Shown: positions 1 to 14,000 of the stretch, piece after piece | Numbering within the stretch: the stretch's first letter is position 1 | How the letters are laid out: the number at the start of each line of letters is the position of its first letter | Origin: Paracyclopina nana | Lineage: Eukaryota; Arthropoda; Copepoda; Cyclopoida; Cyclopettidae | Assembly (NCBI GenBank): GCA_019096065.1 | Contig: JAGUCH010000001.1 | Location: 3,906,001 to 3,970,000 of the forward strand | Length of the DNA: 64,000 nt | Direction of reading: 5' to 3' | The notes under the pieces: model-generated | The model's database searches: none | The model's input: the letters and a program-made list of their open reading frames with translations, nothing else | What the model was told of the DNA's origin: nothing | Program-made: the position numbers and the translations under genes

Positions 1-3000
1 AATTAACATACTATTATTAGATTTTTGACGATTTGGGTAGATTTCCGACTATATTGTCGATGTTTGACGACGACAATTTCCAAATTGTCCCATCGAAAAG
101 TAAGCTTATGATAATATGCCGTAACAAGTGTAATGACACGTCGGTCTCGGGCAGTTTCTGAAGGCTTTTACTTACCTACAGAGCATCTTTCGCGAAAAGA
201 GTCCAGATGGCGTCCTTTACTTGACTAGAAAGCTATTCTTGTGTTTCTCGCGCCATCTATATACGAAACATTGTTTAAAAATCTGAAATACGTAGAAAGG
301 CGCAAGAAAAAATTATTTTTCGATATAATCGCGTTGAAAACGTCTGAAGATAAAGTTTGTATTTTTTGAGGCTCTTCATGAGGCTCTGGTTTAAGTAAAA
401 AATACTCTCTTGTTCCCTTGGGAGCTTAGTTTTAAAATCCGTCGTCTATCGTTCATAAAAGTTGTACGAGGAAAAAGAAAAATTCCATTGTACTCTTGAC
501 GACCATGCATATTAGGGACCTTTTTAGTGCTTAGTGCCTTTGATGCATAACCCTTAAGGAAAGTCCTTCCCTTTTTGTTGCCTAGTGAACGCCAATTCAA
601 TTTATGACGAAATCCATCTACACCTTAGAAAGCGAACAATTATTCTTGGTTTTAAATGTGTCATTATTTTACTGCACAGATATAATGACGTCACGACACC
701 ATGAATAACATCTTTTAAAGTGGACAAATAGTTTTGTACTAGAGCCAACTAGAACCAAACTGCAATCAAAGCACCACTGCATTGTTGTTTTTAAGTTGAT
801 GAATCTGTTCAGAAATGCAAGCACTGCTAGTATTCATGCAAAATACTTTTAGATATTGCTCGCAATTTTACGGGGATTCATTTTATATGCGTAGGCTTGA
901 ATATTTGCAGCCCTCCATGATAGCATAGTAATGTCTTGTCACACTTGCGATGAGGCCGATCTAGCATCGTGCAGATCGCCACATTTAGCCAACGGCGTCT
1001 TTTGTTTAGAGTGAGAGCCATAAAAACAATCTCAGCTCTTCTAGCTTGTGTGAAAAACTCCGAAGGTCATGTGCATGTACATTTTTTCTGGAGTAAGGAC
1101 TTTCCCGAAAAATTCAAGCTAACCTAAAAAGATACTAAAGTGTACCTTACTTGGCTTTTTCTCCAGTTGCTTTGCTTTCAAAGTGCCCAAAAGTTGCCAT
1201 TCCCTACGGATTTTCATAATGCTACATTAGTTGCTAGGTGTAGATGTGCTTGAGGTAGCCGGCATTTTAACTAGAATACGCTTTTACTAAATCGTTCAAC
1301 ACAAATTTAGATTAACAGCAACTTTAAAGGCCCTGCTCTAGCATGATATAGCAATAGGCTTTAAAGATTTATTGTCGATTAGCTACACTCAGGAAAGGCA
1401 AAGGCTTCTTTATTTGCTCTTGCTTACCTTGACTTGTGCAAACGTCATGAAGGTCTTTTTTAATTATGATGCATACTTCTTTAATGTGTCATGCTAAGCA
1501 TTATTTTGACACTCTAATTGTATTGTTTGTGTACTTTTGAGGAGCACTCTCCCTTAGGAAATTATCAAAAGCTTTTTAAGCTATTTATATTGAAGATGAA
1601 GACAAAAATGAGTCGAGACTTTTTGACAAACGTAGTACGTCATAGTTTTTTTATTAGTTAGCACCTCTTTATAAAAGGTTTCATGCCGAAAGCAGGAAAT
1701 TAAAGCTTTTTTTCGTCACTTAAGTACAACAGCAACAGGCCGACGACCAAAGAGTTTCACTAGCGCGGTAGGCCTAGAACTTCTATGGGGAAATGAGCGA
1801 GCGAAACGCCGGCGAAGTTGAGAAAGCATCTTTGTTCGCGTTGTCCGCCTTATACTTATTGCCAGAAGAAAATGTACGTAGTCACATGTAGGCTCTTGTT
1901 TCTCTTGGACGTGTTCAAGCTACTTTCTGACTGTTAGTGGAGAAAATCATGCATGTGTGCATTTGTGACAATGAGGAAAAAGTTAACAAGCTAGCCCTAC
2001 TTGAATTTCCGCGAAGACGCAAGCGAAAACAGAATTTGTTGTGATATCTCACCGATAACTTCAGTGACAAAAATGTAAGCAGGATTTCCAGCGTCCTCAC
2101 GTTAGGCTCTCTTTCTCACAATTCATTCGACACATGTGTTTAGCCATATATGAACTAGGACACTTTACAGCAGCGTCTGTAGATGAACAAATGCAGCTGG
2201 CTTTCATATGCAACAATAGGCCCATAGATTGCTCGGGAGGAAATGCAAGATTGTTTCCTATGTGTGGTGGCTGTTGTAGCTTTAGTGCTTTTTTATAAAC
2301 CGAACTCTGTGAGCGGATTTTGCATGCCTGGTTCAAATTGAAGCGCCTGTCTTCCGTGAGTTATTTTGAGGCTGCAAATCTCTGAAAGGTACAAACGTAG
2401 GCTGCCAGCAATGGAATAGTCGATTTGAGCCTGCCTGGACAAATCTAGATTTATGGTTGGAATTCTCTTGAGCAGTCAGTCTTTTTGTTCCAATGGCAGA
2501 ACTTTTAATTCGAAGCTTCGCTTTTCTCTTCTTCATAAGATCAGAAATAGTAATCTCCCATTCAGTGGAGACGACTGAGTTAATTAAATCATTTCGTCTG
2601 GTTTGAGTCGTTTCATTCGGCGACATTTTGTGGCTTCAGTGTTTTTCGCCCCTACCTCTTTAAAGAAGTTTAGCGTTTACGAAGTTTGAGCAAGCTTTGT
2701 TTGCTGCTAGGTGAAAATTATCGAAAAACTTCCACTATTTATTACCGTGATAGTCTGCTCTTCCTTAAAGCAGTTCCGTGGGGACAGCAGCAATTTGCTT
2801 TTAAAACGCTCGCTGATGACTTCATGACTTAACTTATACTTGATTTACTTGATAATTTATTGTCATCATTTTGTATTACCACTTAAGGTAGCTGAATTAC
2901 CGAAAAAGAGTCAACATAGTAGTTTATAAGCACAGTATTTATCTTATGGACTTGGTAGCAAATACTTTTTTGTCTATGGTTTCAATAAGGTTCTTGGCTG

Positions 3001-6000
3001 ATGTCAAGTAGTAAAAGCTTTATTTTTCTTATGTGGATGGGCAATTGTTCCCCAACAAAAGAATACGCAAGTATGTTTAAACCATGGCACGCATAAAAAG
3101 TGGATGGAGGGTTGTTACTTAGTTTAACTGCTGCGTATGTAAGATGATCTGGTGCCCCTCAAAAGCTGTTATAGTTTGGCACATAATTATAAGTTTGAAC
3201 CCGGCCAAAGTCATTTGATGACTTGACGGAGAAAAATTGTTCACTTAATGAGGCCCTCAAGTATCCAGAAAGAGCCAACTTTTTATTAGTGTGTCTGAGC
3301 CATAAAATGGGGAGCTTGAAAACACATTGTCAGCAAATAAAAATGCAAATGGCATCAGATTATTCCTTACACTTGGAGAGAGAGAAAACGAGTTTCACAA
3401 AAGAGAAAACCAAGTAACCTTGGAATGTAAGCCTTTTTTGAACTGCTTTTTTTGGACGAGTAAGTTGTTTTGGGAGTGACTTTCAACAATTCTTGCAACT
3501 GATAGATACCCTTCGTTGGGCCTTGAAAAGTGTAAAATATCACTATCACAAACAACTGCTAAAACCTTTGTAGTAGCAGATTCTTTTGAACAAGAAATCG
3601 ATCCAGCACCTGCTTTGCTAGACATGTATGACAAGCATAATTTCGGCCAAAACGCCCGTGCATCTTCAACTTCCCAAGAAATGGCTGAAACAGATAGCCC
3701 TCAAAATCCACATTCCAATTTGGGTCAGTGACTCAAACTTCGGTCAAAAGTTGTTGACAAGAAAAGACGCAGTTTTAAGCCTCACTTAAAGTGAGGGCTT
3801 TGAATGCTGCCATTTTTCGTTTGATGGGCGAATAGTGCAATTTTTGGAAATGATTGCATTATTTGCACGGAAAATTAACACATTGCTTTGCTTGGAACTC
3901 ATTTTCCCTGATCAGCTCTAAATTTTTTAGCTATTTTATGTGCGGTTACAGCGATTGAATTATGAGACAATGATCAGCTGGTAATTTCGCTTCAAGCAAA
4001 ATCTCAGAACTTAACAGCATTGAGCAAAACTTTGGCTCTCATATATGCTGCATTTACAAATTTCAGCTGAAATTATGCTGAAAATTTCGTCTCAATCATG
4101 AGCCTTAATTTACTTCCTCAAAGATTTACTTAGCTCAAGAGTGATTTCCTATGCAGTAATATTAAAAGTTTAAATTTCCCTTGTGCTGAGACTTGTACCT
4201 TCTTATGGTTGAACAAATTCAAAATCCTTTTCAGGTTAGTTTAAGTGCATCTTTCATTATTACGGACCTAGTTAAGAGTGGGACACGTTTTAGCTAGAAT
4301 TGCGAGGGAAGGTCCTTAAAATATTTGCATTCTTTTGCTTAATTTAAGCATTCCTGTCAATCTACAAAAGACACGCAACTCTCAAACCGGAGGACATTGA
4401 TTGACTCTCTGTGAGAAAGTTAATTTGTCAATAATAATGTAGGAGCAACAGCCGCCCAAACTATTTACACAGTATTAGACGGGTATTACCATTAGTCACT
4501 CAGTGAAAGAACTTTGTGCCTGCATATAAGACTCCTATTAACGTACCATTGCGTTGTTTGACTTGTGTAGTGGATGCGAGCACTTCCAAGTGACACACTG
4601 TGAGCGTGTGCTCATCTACCTAAAGAAACCCAATTTTCGTAGCCTCACACAGCCTCGGGGCAAACAAAGCTTTATTCAGAAAAATGTGTCGTTTACGTTT
4701 TATTCACGGCTGAATAGATTGTAGAAGTGTCAGCAACAATGCTTTACAGAAAAAGATCGGTGATAACACTGACAAATTGATGCTTCACGTTCACTTCTTT
4801 TTGAGTACAGCTTTTGTCATCTTGAGAAAAACAGCCCTTGAAAATAGGATTTCTCGTAACTGCCCTAAAGTTAAAGAATGGAAGCATATTAAAAAAAAGA
4901 TGTTTTCAAAATTGTTGTTGCTGCAAGGAAATTGCACTTATTTTGAGATGCGTTGAGATAAAACGAGCTCATGCTGTTACCCTGATGGGAAAGTCAAATC
5001 TCAGACTAGGATGGAGGGCCTACCTTGGAGGCTGATGAAACGTGAAAGTGTAGTGAGTGAGAGCAATAAAAAGGTCCCAGTGGGAAATCTGTTTCAGCTT
5101 AAAGCATAAGAGTACCTACAGCAGTAGTACCTCGCAATTTTCAGATGGATCCAGATAGTGGCTATGCCCAGAAACAGCCATGCCTTGGTTTAATGTTCCA
5201 TCCTGAGGTTGAAGTGAAATGTATTGTTATTGCAGCCAGGGCTAGCTAGGGCTATAGTCTAAATGAAAGTCACTCTCTGTTACTGCTTACTGCTTTATTT
5301 ACTGCTACGGACATCATTCCGTGCGAGTACCATGTCTAGTTAATATAAATTTGCTGAAGATTATTTTATGTTGTGCTTGTGTTTTTTGGCAGATGAGGAC
5401 ATTCGCTCCTTATTCAAATGTATGCACTGAGCATTGCTCTCTATGAATATAGGCAAAAAAGAGACTATCGTGATGCATGATCTAAGCATATTATTTCCGA
5501 ATTGCGTCATGCTTTTCCTCGATTATTATTAGCTAGTAGCAACACCTGTAGACATCAGAATCAACTGTGACTTTCTCCCTCCATCTTAAAGTTTGTTAGC
5601 TCGATGGCGTATGGATAATTAGCCTGTCTATGCTGCTATTAGATATTCGTTACTTTGCCTCTTATCTCGCATGAAACCTAGACAGGCCAGAACAAAGCTA
5701 TATTCCATAACTTATTCGATACAGTCAGGTTCATTGTTCGTTTTCCTGTATCAGACCAACATCAACGAGCTTGTTGGGTAACGTATGAGGATGCACGCTG
5801 CCTATGAAAATGTGAAAGCTCACTAGAATAGCCTGTACGGCTCACCAACTGCAGATAGATACCATTAAACGTCCTAGGCCCTTTGAAATGGATGGTGGTC
5901 ATTTTTTAGGCCTCCATGCAGCAGCAGCCACTCTTCGGGTCATTGAGTCAAAGTTTAGGCCAAGCTTCGTTTTGTGTTGAACCGATATCGGCTTAAAACA

Positions 6001-8083
6001 TGCTGCTACTACTGTATTATTCAAACAGGCTGGATTATGAGAAAACTTTCCTTCTTCAATGTCGTTATGTAGCAAACTTCGGGGTAGTAATTGAAGCACC
6101 TCCAAGTAGAACAAACGAAGACAACCTGCCATGGCCACCTTAAATCCTTCCTTAGTTAATGCAGTTTTTTTCCAGTCTGTGGGGCTCATAAAAACCAATT
6201 TCTATCGGAAAAGTTTCCTAAGTTGGCCTTCTCTTAATTTTTTTTTTCATGAAAGGCAGTTGTTAGCCACTCCTCCTTACCTTTGATGATGAATATAGTA
6301 AATTACTTTCTTGGGTCAAAACTAATATTCCATTGTGTTGTCAGAAAAAGCTTTTGTATGATGTTGGGCTAAGATGCTTCAAGAGGTAGAAGAAGAATGC
6401 CTCGCGTCAAAATACGAGCTTCTCCGCCACGAATAATCTCATTTCCTTTGGACCGCAGCAGCAGCAGAAGTCGAGCCTTCTTTACACACTAGATTAGAAT
6501 GCTGGCACTATAGAGGAGAAGTCTCCCACACAGCAGAAGGAAGACAATGCTCATTATTTATCTCAAATGTGACATTAATTCAGTGAGGTCCTGGACCTTT
6601 TGGCACTTTGAAGAGCTGTGAGGAAAATGTATCAAGATTTTCGGGGAATTCTCACCGAGTGGAGTTACAAAAGCATCACAAAAATGTTTGCAATTGCGTG
6701 GAGCTGTTTTCTTCATCTGCTTCTTCAAGTTATGGAAGAAAGCTGAAAATTGCAGCTTTGATGTCCGTTTTTTACTCGTGAAATCTAGAGACGTGCATAT
6801 CACAAACAGCTGCAAATTGCTATCGTCGCTATTTTCACTAAAGTCGTGCAGGTTCTGTGGTGGTGGTTTGTTGTTTTTCTCTCAAACAGCACACAAGAGA
6901 AGCTGATAAAAAATGGTTCACGCTTGTTTCCCTTTTCGGAGATAAAGACCACAACAAATGGGACTGGAATGCTGAAAACAACCTTTTTTGCATAAAGTGG
7001 AAAAAAGATTGTTTTTCATATTTGCGCTACTCCTTGGAAGCGAAAATAGCAGGAGACGGCTTTCATGGCTCGCGTATTTGACAGGAGCTCCTTTTCTATA
7101 TGAAATCAGTCCACCTTTGATAGCACAAAAGCTTGCATCAAGCTGGCTGTGTATCTTTTTGCTTGGATACCTTTAATGTGAACGTGTGCATGCTCCTTCC
7201 TTCAGAACTTTATCCAATATTTGGAATCCAGCAACATCTTGCTGCTTCTCAAGCTGTGAGACTGGTAGAAGAGGGTGGGCATCTTCTTGAAGTGACAAAA
7301 GAGACTTTCATAACCTTTCAGTCTTGTCACTTATTTCAATTGACAATGCAAGAATGGTCTAATCCTCGAGAAATCATTCTTCGAGATGAAGAGCCCACAA
7401 AAACTATTTACCTCCGTCACCTAATTGAAGATTAAATGAAAAAATTCTCCAATAGTCTTCACAACGCGGATGTGCATTCTCGACTTCTTAGTCTTTGTCC
7501 TTTTTGCCAATAAATCCTAGCTTACGAGACATTTCACGCCTCATTTATTCAGGTCTTTCTAAAGGCAGCAGAGCGTTATTGGCAAGTTTTAGGCAATAAT
7601 TAGCTCTAATTTAGGAATCACATTTTAAATGATAATAACTGATTGTTTTTAAGGGGCTAATCGTGTCTTTGAGTGCTCTTTATTACAAGTAAGGATGAGA
7701 AGGCACAAAATACGTTTTACAATGATGTAGGTAAAAAACGAGCTTAAAGCGTCAATCCCTTTTTCAAAATACAGAAAGCCAGCCTGCATTTGCCTTGATG
7801 ATGTCATGCGCCCCATGGTACAAAAGTAGAGTGTCCTAAGCTAATATTTTTCCGCCAATGAAGGTGGCTTGATAAATGAAAAAAGCCAAGGGCAAGTCGT
7901 TAATCCAGGGCAAATGATAGATAACGAAAATAATCAAGCACCACATCAATGTAACTTGGGGGGGTTTATAAAGCCCAAAGCCCTCAAATCAAATAAAAGC
8001 GAATGTTAAGCAAGTGAGAAAGAGAGTCTAATTGGTATATTGCGAAGGTCTGATTTGATTTGATCCTGTCTGATGAAGCAATC
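1..8083. other. AT-rich non-coding region upstream of the receptor gene
   Basis: I see no exon with recognisable homology, RNA gene or clear mobile element here. The open frames are short, AT-biased and lack domain-like content. The longest, on the plus strand ending near 7435, has about 100 codons without a recognisable motif. Because the receptor's first coding exon begins at 8084, part of this stretch may be its promoter or 5' untranslated exons and introns. A pyrimidine-rich TTTTCAG immediately followed by GTTAGT near 4235 is splice-like, but there is nothing to anchor it. Confidence 0.5.
686..693. promoter_or_regulatory. Palindromic CRE-type octamer
   Basis: The octamer TGACGTCA is the full cAMP-response element bound by CREB/ATF bZIP factors. 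It is 7.4 kb upstream of the receptor start codon. No core promoter was identified beside it, so function is only possible. An identical octamer occurs in the TAPT1/ISCU promoter. Confidence 0.25.
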
Positions 8084-11000
8084 ATGATTAACCGCACCCG
8101 AGAAGACGAATGGCGGGCAGTGATGGCCACCTGGCTGGAGTCCAAAATGGCCTTGGACAGCTCGACGATTTTCAGCGACGACGAGTACGGCCTCCTAAAC
8201 GCGGCCAAATTCGCCATCCACGAGTTCACGTGGAATGCGAATCAATCAGAAAGGAGCCTCTTCGCGGAGGCCAGTGATCCTGATGGTAACGGCTCAGCCG
8301 TTGTCATCGATGGCCTGAACGTGAGCCGCAACCTCGAATACTTGAGTAGGGCCGAGGTCATCGCCAAATCGCCGTCCATGTACTCGCTGGCGGCAATAGT
8401 GATCCTCTCCGTCATCATCACCACCATGATGATTGTCATTGTGGTCGGCAACATGCTCGTGGTCATAGCTATTGCCACAGAGAACAATTTGACGACGGTG
8501 CAGAACTGGTTCATTGCCAGCCTCGCCGTGGCCGACATGTTGATCGGTTTAGTGATCATGCCTTTCAGCCTCAGTTACGAGCTAATGGGCTACTGGATGT
8601 TCGGAGCCATTTGGTGCGAAATTCACGCTGCTATGGATGTTTTCATGTGCACTTCCAGCATCATGAATATCTGCCTCATCAGGGACGAATGAACCATAGC
8701 CATCTACTTGAAAATGGGCTTCCTCTTTTGCTAATGCAGTTTAGCCACTAACCACTAGCTAGGGTAGTATTTAGATATGAATGCGCATGGTAGGAAACTG
8801 TAGTATCAGTGTGGGACCAATAATTCACGAGTAATATCGAGTCATTTGCCAATATGAAGCGCTACGGCAAAGGTGTGTGCGCGTGCTTATCGACAAGCCT
8901 TCATGTACACATGGCTATGGTTCACGATTAATGCAATTATCAGTCTCGACCGTTATTGGAGCATAACTAAGGCCATCTCTTACCTGAACCAACGAACGCC
9001 CACTCGGGTGGCCATAATGATTTGGCTCGTCTGGATCATGTCTGCTTTGATCTCTATTCCACCTTTACTGGGGTGGAAAAAGGACGTAGACCTTGACTGG
9101 CTGTGGGCCTTGCTCACCGAGCAGGGTAACCGTACCCAGCTGGAATTCCTGCAAGACCTCGAGGAATCCGGAAGAATAGACTTGACCAACTTTACCCAGA
9201 CTTTGGAGACCGTGGTCTATCCTCAGTGCACTGTGAGTAGCCTAATATTTTGACAGACTCGCGCGTTGACGTTGCTTCTGGCTGTAGCAGCAAAAAAATC
9301 AGTTTGTCCAACTTTCATGGTGGGGAACGTGAGCAGAAAGAAGCGAAAGCCAATGTTGTTTTTATGTCCGAAACTTACGAGCGTAAAGGTCCGAAAAAGC
9401 CAGCGTAATCCACGTTTAATTAAAGCTCGCGGTAGCCATAAGAAGAGTTTTTTAGGTGCACTCGCGCCAGTACAGCGAAATCTCATCATATAATTTCTGA
9501 CTCGGAATGGGAGTAGGTTCGGAATAGTTTGATTGCTTTCTGCTTTCGGCCATGCACGGCTTGATTAGGTTGCCACGAATTGGATGATGGCAAACTTTTC
9601 CGATTCATTTTTATCAGACTTACTTTTAGTAGCACTTTTGAATGCCCTTTTCTTTGGAAGATGTGACCACGTACACGTCATTTGAGCAATTTTAGTGGCC
9701 TCGAAAAGAAAGCTACACAATTTGACTATTCAGGATGCGAAATTGTATCCCTTGGGACCTGGATGCCTCGTTGCAAAAGCCCCAAAGTGTAATTAGCTGG
9801 GACCCGACTTGGTCTGTGTTGCATTTTGAGGCAAAAAATTAACAAAAACCTTAAATCTACTTGCTGGCCAAAAGCTCACTCTTCAGAGGCTTCATTGGAA
9901 TGGATGAAGAGTTCTTTGCTGGATTTAGCATATTGATTTTCGCATTCATCTTTCAAAAATTCTGTTTGAGGTAATCAAACCAAGTACAACCTTCCTGCTT
10001 ATAGCTAAACAAGTTGTAATTTGATAGCTTTGGACAAGTGCAACGGGTTTCAATTTGGGTAAAAGCTTCCTATTGCATCTGGTCAATTGCTGCAACAAAA
10101 TCTGGTTCCACCAGGACGTATAATGTGCAGTCCAATTTGTAAAGAGAATAATGGCCTTATCTCGATCATCGTCGATAATAACCTGATTAAAGGGAGTAAA
10201 AAAATAGATCTTACCACTTCTGATCGAATCATGCCCATGTATGCATCTGCTGTAGGCTTTATGATTAAAATGCAATTGCTTTCACTATATTTAACCATTT
10301 TAATCAGCACTGTGTTGATGAGGGATGGTTGAATGACTGCCCTTTCAAGCTGTTACCCTCAACTTTTGGTAGGCCTATATGTAGATAGGAATCTTTCCTC
10401 GCGCCGAATAGAATTCAATTTTCAAACTTTTTGTTTGAGGATGATCGTTTCTTATTCCAGCCTCAAGACTTTCTAGATAAAATTTGCATTTGCTGTCACT
10501 TGTGCTTATCTTAATAAAAGGATCACGGCTTTCCAGATTGATGAGTTCATTTACATCATTAACCCGTTCATCTTTAATGCAATATAATATTTGGCTTTAA
10601 AGTATTCAAATCTGCTATTATTAGCTGGAATTGACCATTGCTTTGAAAAAGCTGGGAAGCATGTAAATGAAAGAAACTGTAGCGCTAGCTCTGCTTATTT
10701 TTTAGAGTGAAATAATTTCTTCTGTCTTTTTCAAGTTCAAGGATCTTCTCTCACAAGGAAAATTCGAGACAGCTGAACACAATGCGAACTAGGGAGCTTT
10801 TTATCATAAATCATTTCAGCGAGCTGTGTGGCCACAGCATTTATTTCAACTTCAAGTGGCGTTAAAAAGTCCCAATGAAGACCCAAAATTATTTTCTTTC
10901 TCTTAGATGTTCCATTTTTGTCTCTAGCTTTAAAAATTAAATGGGACAGACGTGCACTGAGAAAAATTATATTTCTCTGTCATAGGTCTACGCATGCAGC

Positions 11001-14000
11001 TCCAAAGTACCAACTTTTTACATTACTTTTCCACCCTCACTCATATAGACGTAGGAATATATAAGTGCTGTAAAATTATTTCACAATCGGACAGCTTTTT
11101 TATTCGAAAGAAAGCACCTGAAGAGCACTCAATGTCCCATTTACGTAGCCAATTGTCATTTGGATTGTTGCTGATTTTTTGTCCTACAAGAAGTTCTTGA
11201 CTTTGAGCCTAAAAACACTTGTAGTAGCAAAAGAAATATTTGCAGTATACTGCGCATGATTCTGCGTGTCTTTTAAAATCGTTAGCAAGTTTTCATTTCG
11301 CCTAGTGCTTTTTTCTTTGCTGCTTTTCCAGCCCATTTAGTTGACCGTCTTGCATTTGCCATGATTTTGGGGCTAAAAGGGAGCGGAACAGTTCTTTGTA
11401 CTGGCCTAAACACTTTTTTTGCAAAGCATTTTGTCACATCTTTGTGCCATTCCTTTTAGCGCGCAGTCTCGCTGTGAGTGAAAAGAACCCGTATAGAGTC
11501 GACTTTTTGAATAAGCTTACGCAAGCCTACTCATCCAGAAAGGAGCAATCTCTTGCCAACTGAAACAAAAAGGCTAGCTCTGGTACTGGTTACAAGAAAA
11601 ATATGAAAACTTGATACTTTTTTAAAAGAAAAAATAATGAAAGCCTGCACATTACATAGTATATTTCTCCAACTGAATCTCAGAAAAGTGGAAATGTCTC
11701 ATTTGTCCTAATTGGCTAGTAAATGATCCTGTCCAATCGTGGAAATGTTGAATTTAAATGAACGGTGCTTCGTCAGATCAGGCTCCATCCATATTTAGAT
11801 TACAAAGATCCTAAAGATAGTAAAGATCACTGATCTTTGTGATCTATAAATGGACATTTTTTGTCAATATATAGATCACGGCGGTGGACGCGCAAGCAAA
11901 GCTGATCTATATATGGACAATTTCTTGGTTGAGAAAACGGAGATTCATATTTAGATCACAATCTGTGTTTATGATCTAAAAGTGAATATTTTAAGATCAT
12001 TAAAGACTCTGCATCCATTTTTCTAAGCCTAGGGTAAACTAAATTGATATTTTTGAAAAGGCAGACTATTCCTTTATTTGCTCTTGGATGTACTCTTTAT
12101 TTTAATAGATTGAGCTTGGTGAGAGAAAAGGGTTTCAAAATTATTTTTCCGAATCAATCCTGCATTTCAGACAAGGAAATGAAGAAGAGTGATGAAACCC
12201 TTTATGAAAGAGCTCTAATGTCAAAAAAAGACTCAATGCGAAAACATGGGCTTGCTCCTGAAGCTGGAGTATGTGATTGTATCCCTGAATCATATGAAGA
12301 AGCTGAAGAAGAGAGCCTTAGTGACTACATTGATATCCTTGCTCCAGATTGTGACCACCTTGATGATTTGGTTGTACTGTCCAAATTATGTGCCAAGGAA
12401 GTGGAGGCAAAATCTAGGAAGCTCAAAGAGCAAGAAGACAAATTCAAGTTCTTCATGAAATTTTGCACTAAGAAAAAATCTAGTAATTCCATTTCTCAAT
12501 TCTTCTTGAAGAAAGGGATTCCTGAGGAGGTCATTCCCAAAATTCTAAAAATAAATTGGCTTCCAATCCGTGAACCTTCCATGCCAGATGAGTTCAATCC
12601 CAAAAAGACTCCATTTTGCAATTGCTGCAAAATTCCTCAATTTTTGTGCTCTGACCTTGGAACTTGGTACATGAAGGTACCAGAAATGGCTCATCTGCTT
12701 GGGGTTGAATGCCCTAAGTACTATAAGCATAAAGAAGAAAAGAAGAGGTCAATGTCCAAGATGAAACAAGCTCTTAAGCTTGAAATCAAGGAAGTGGAGG
12801 CAATCTTATTGAGACTGCAGCCACTTTCTGAAACAAGTGAAAAAGATGGCTGTCCTAATTGCCTTATTTCTATCATGGACTGCCTTGAGTACCAAACATG
12901 CCACTTCAATAGGGAAAACATTGAAATTACTTACCAAACAAAGCTGACCCAGTTGCAAAAAAAAAAGAAAGGAACTTAAATCCAACAAATACTGTAAGAG
13001 ATTGGAATTGCTCTTTGGCATTTTGTCTCCTCTGTTTTGAAAAAATAAATTTCTGAAAAAATATCAAAAATATTCTCACCATTTTGAAATCAGGCAGAAA
13101 AATAAAGAATTTTTTAAACAACTCCTGCATTTAAAAAAAAAATTAGTTTACCCTAGGCTTAGAAAAATGGATGCAGAGTCTTTAATGATCTTAAAATATT
13201 CACTTTTAGATCATAAACACAGATTGTGATCTAAATATGAATCTCCGTTTTCTCAACCAAGAAATTGTCCATATATAGATCAGCTTTGCTTGCGCGTCCA
13301 CCGCCGTGATCTATATATTGACAAAAAATGTCCATTTATAGATCACTAAGATCAGTGATCTTTACTATCTTTAGGATCTTTGTGATCTATATATCAATAG
13401 AGCGGTCAGATCATGTGCGTCTAGAAAGTTTATGTTTCCATTTATTTTCCGAGGAGAAAGCAATCAAAAGGCTCGACTGGCTGAAACTTTTTGAGGCTAA
13501 ACAGGGAAGATGCCAGATGGCACACGTGTCAAGCTGCTTAATAATTTCCTCCTTCAGCCATCAATGCAGTGTTATTGGCAGGCTACGTAGCATAATATCA
13601 GAAAAGAAGCATAGTTTGCGTTTTGGGGCGCATATGAAATAAAGGCTTTTTGAAAGATTGGCCCAATTTGGTGAATTCGATTCAGCTGAATGCAAATGCT
13701 TCTCCTACCTACTTGCCCAGAAGAGTGGAAATGAGATTTTGAGTCGGTAGAATTTCTAATTCTTGTTCCCCGTTTGACAGCTTGTCGGTCGACAAAAACC
13801 ATTTGGAAGAAAAATGGCCTATTCGAGCCAAAAAGTTTGTATACCACGATGGCAGCTATCTTCAGCTTCCAAATTATTTAAAAATTAACAGTTAGTGGTT
13901 TAAAGGACGTCAGGCTAAACTGTTGAATGAGAAACGAGGATTTCTCCTTCAGTCTAGGGTCAATTCACGCAGGAGTCAGAAACGTCAGCTCAGCTTTTCA

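Larger units (their letters stand above)
11781..13404. mobile_element. Mutator-like (MULE-type) DNA element with about 260-bp terminal inverted repeats and a single orphan ORF
   Basis: The left arm (11781 to about 12043) and right arm (about 13141 to 13404) are near-identical in inverted orientation, including the CCTAGGGTAAACTAA inner boundary and blocks rich in GATCTATA. The 9-mer GTCAGATCA flanks it directly on both sides (11772-11780 and 13405-13413), as expected for a target duplication. A 9-bp duplication with long inverted ends is the usual signature of Mutator-like elements. There is no transposase. The interior holds one plus-strand ORF, so the element is non-autonomous or has captured a gene. 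It lies in the receptor's second intron in the same orientation. The outermost 10 bp of the arms match imperfectly. Confidence 0.75.

Noticed and set aside
4225-4245. TTTTCAG-GTTAGT as a recursive-splice site upstream of the receptor.
   Set aside because: Short pyrimidine tract, weak donor and no demonstrated upstream exon.
7133-7435. Plus-strand frame of about 100 codons upstream of the receptor.
   Set aside because: Somewhat protein-like near its end but with no recognisable domain or splice signals.
8060-8083. Open frame extending eight codons upstream of the receptor's first ATG.
   Set aside because: It contains no ATG, only a TTG, which is not a normal start in animal nuclear genes.
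8873-8943. Open frame running into receptor exon 2 from upstream as a possible separate start.
   Set aside because: It lies in the odd intron, lacks receptor-like sequence before S200 and would omit TM1-TM3.
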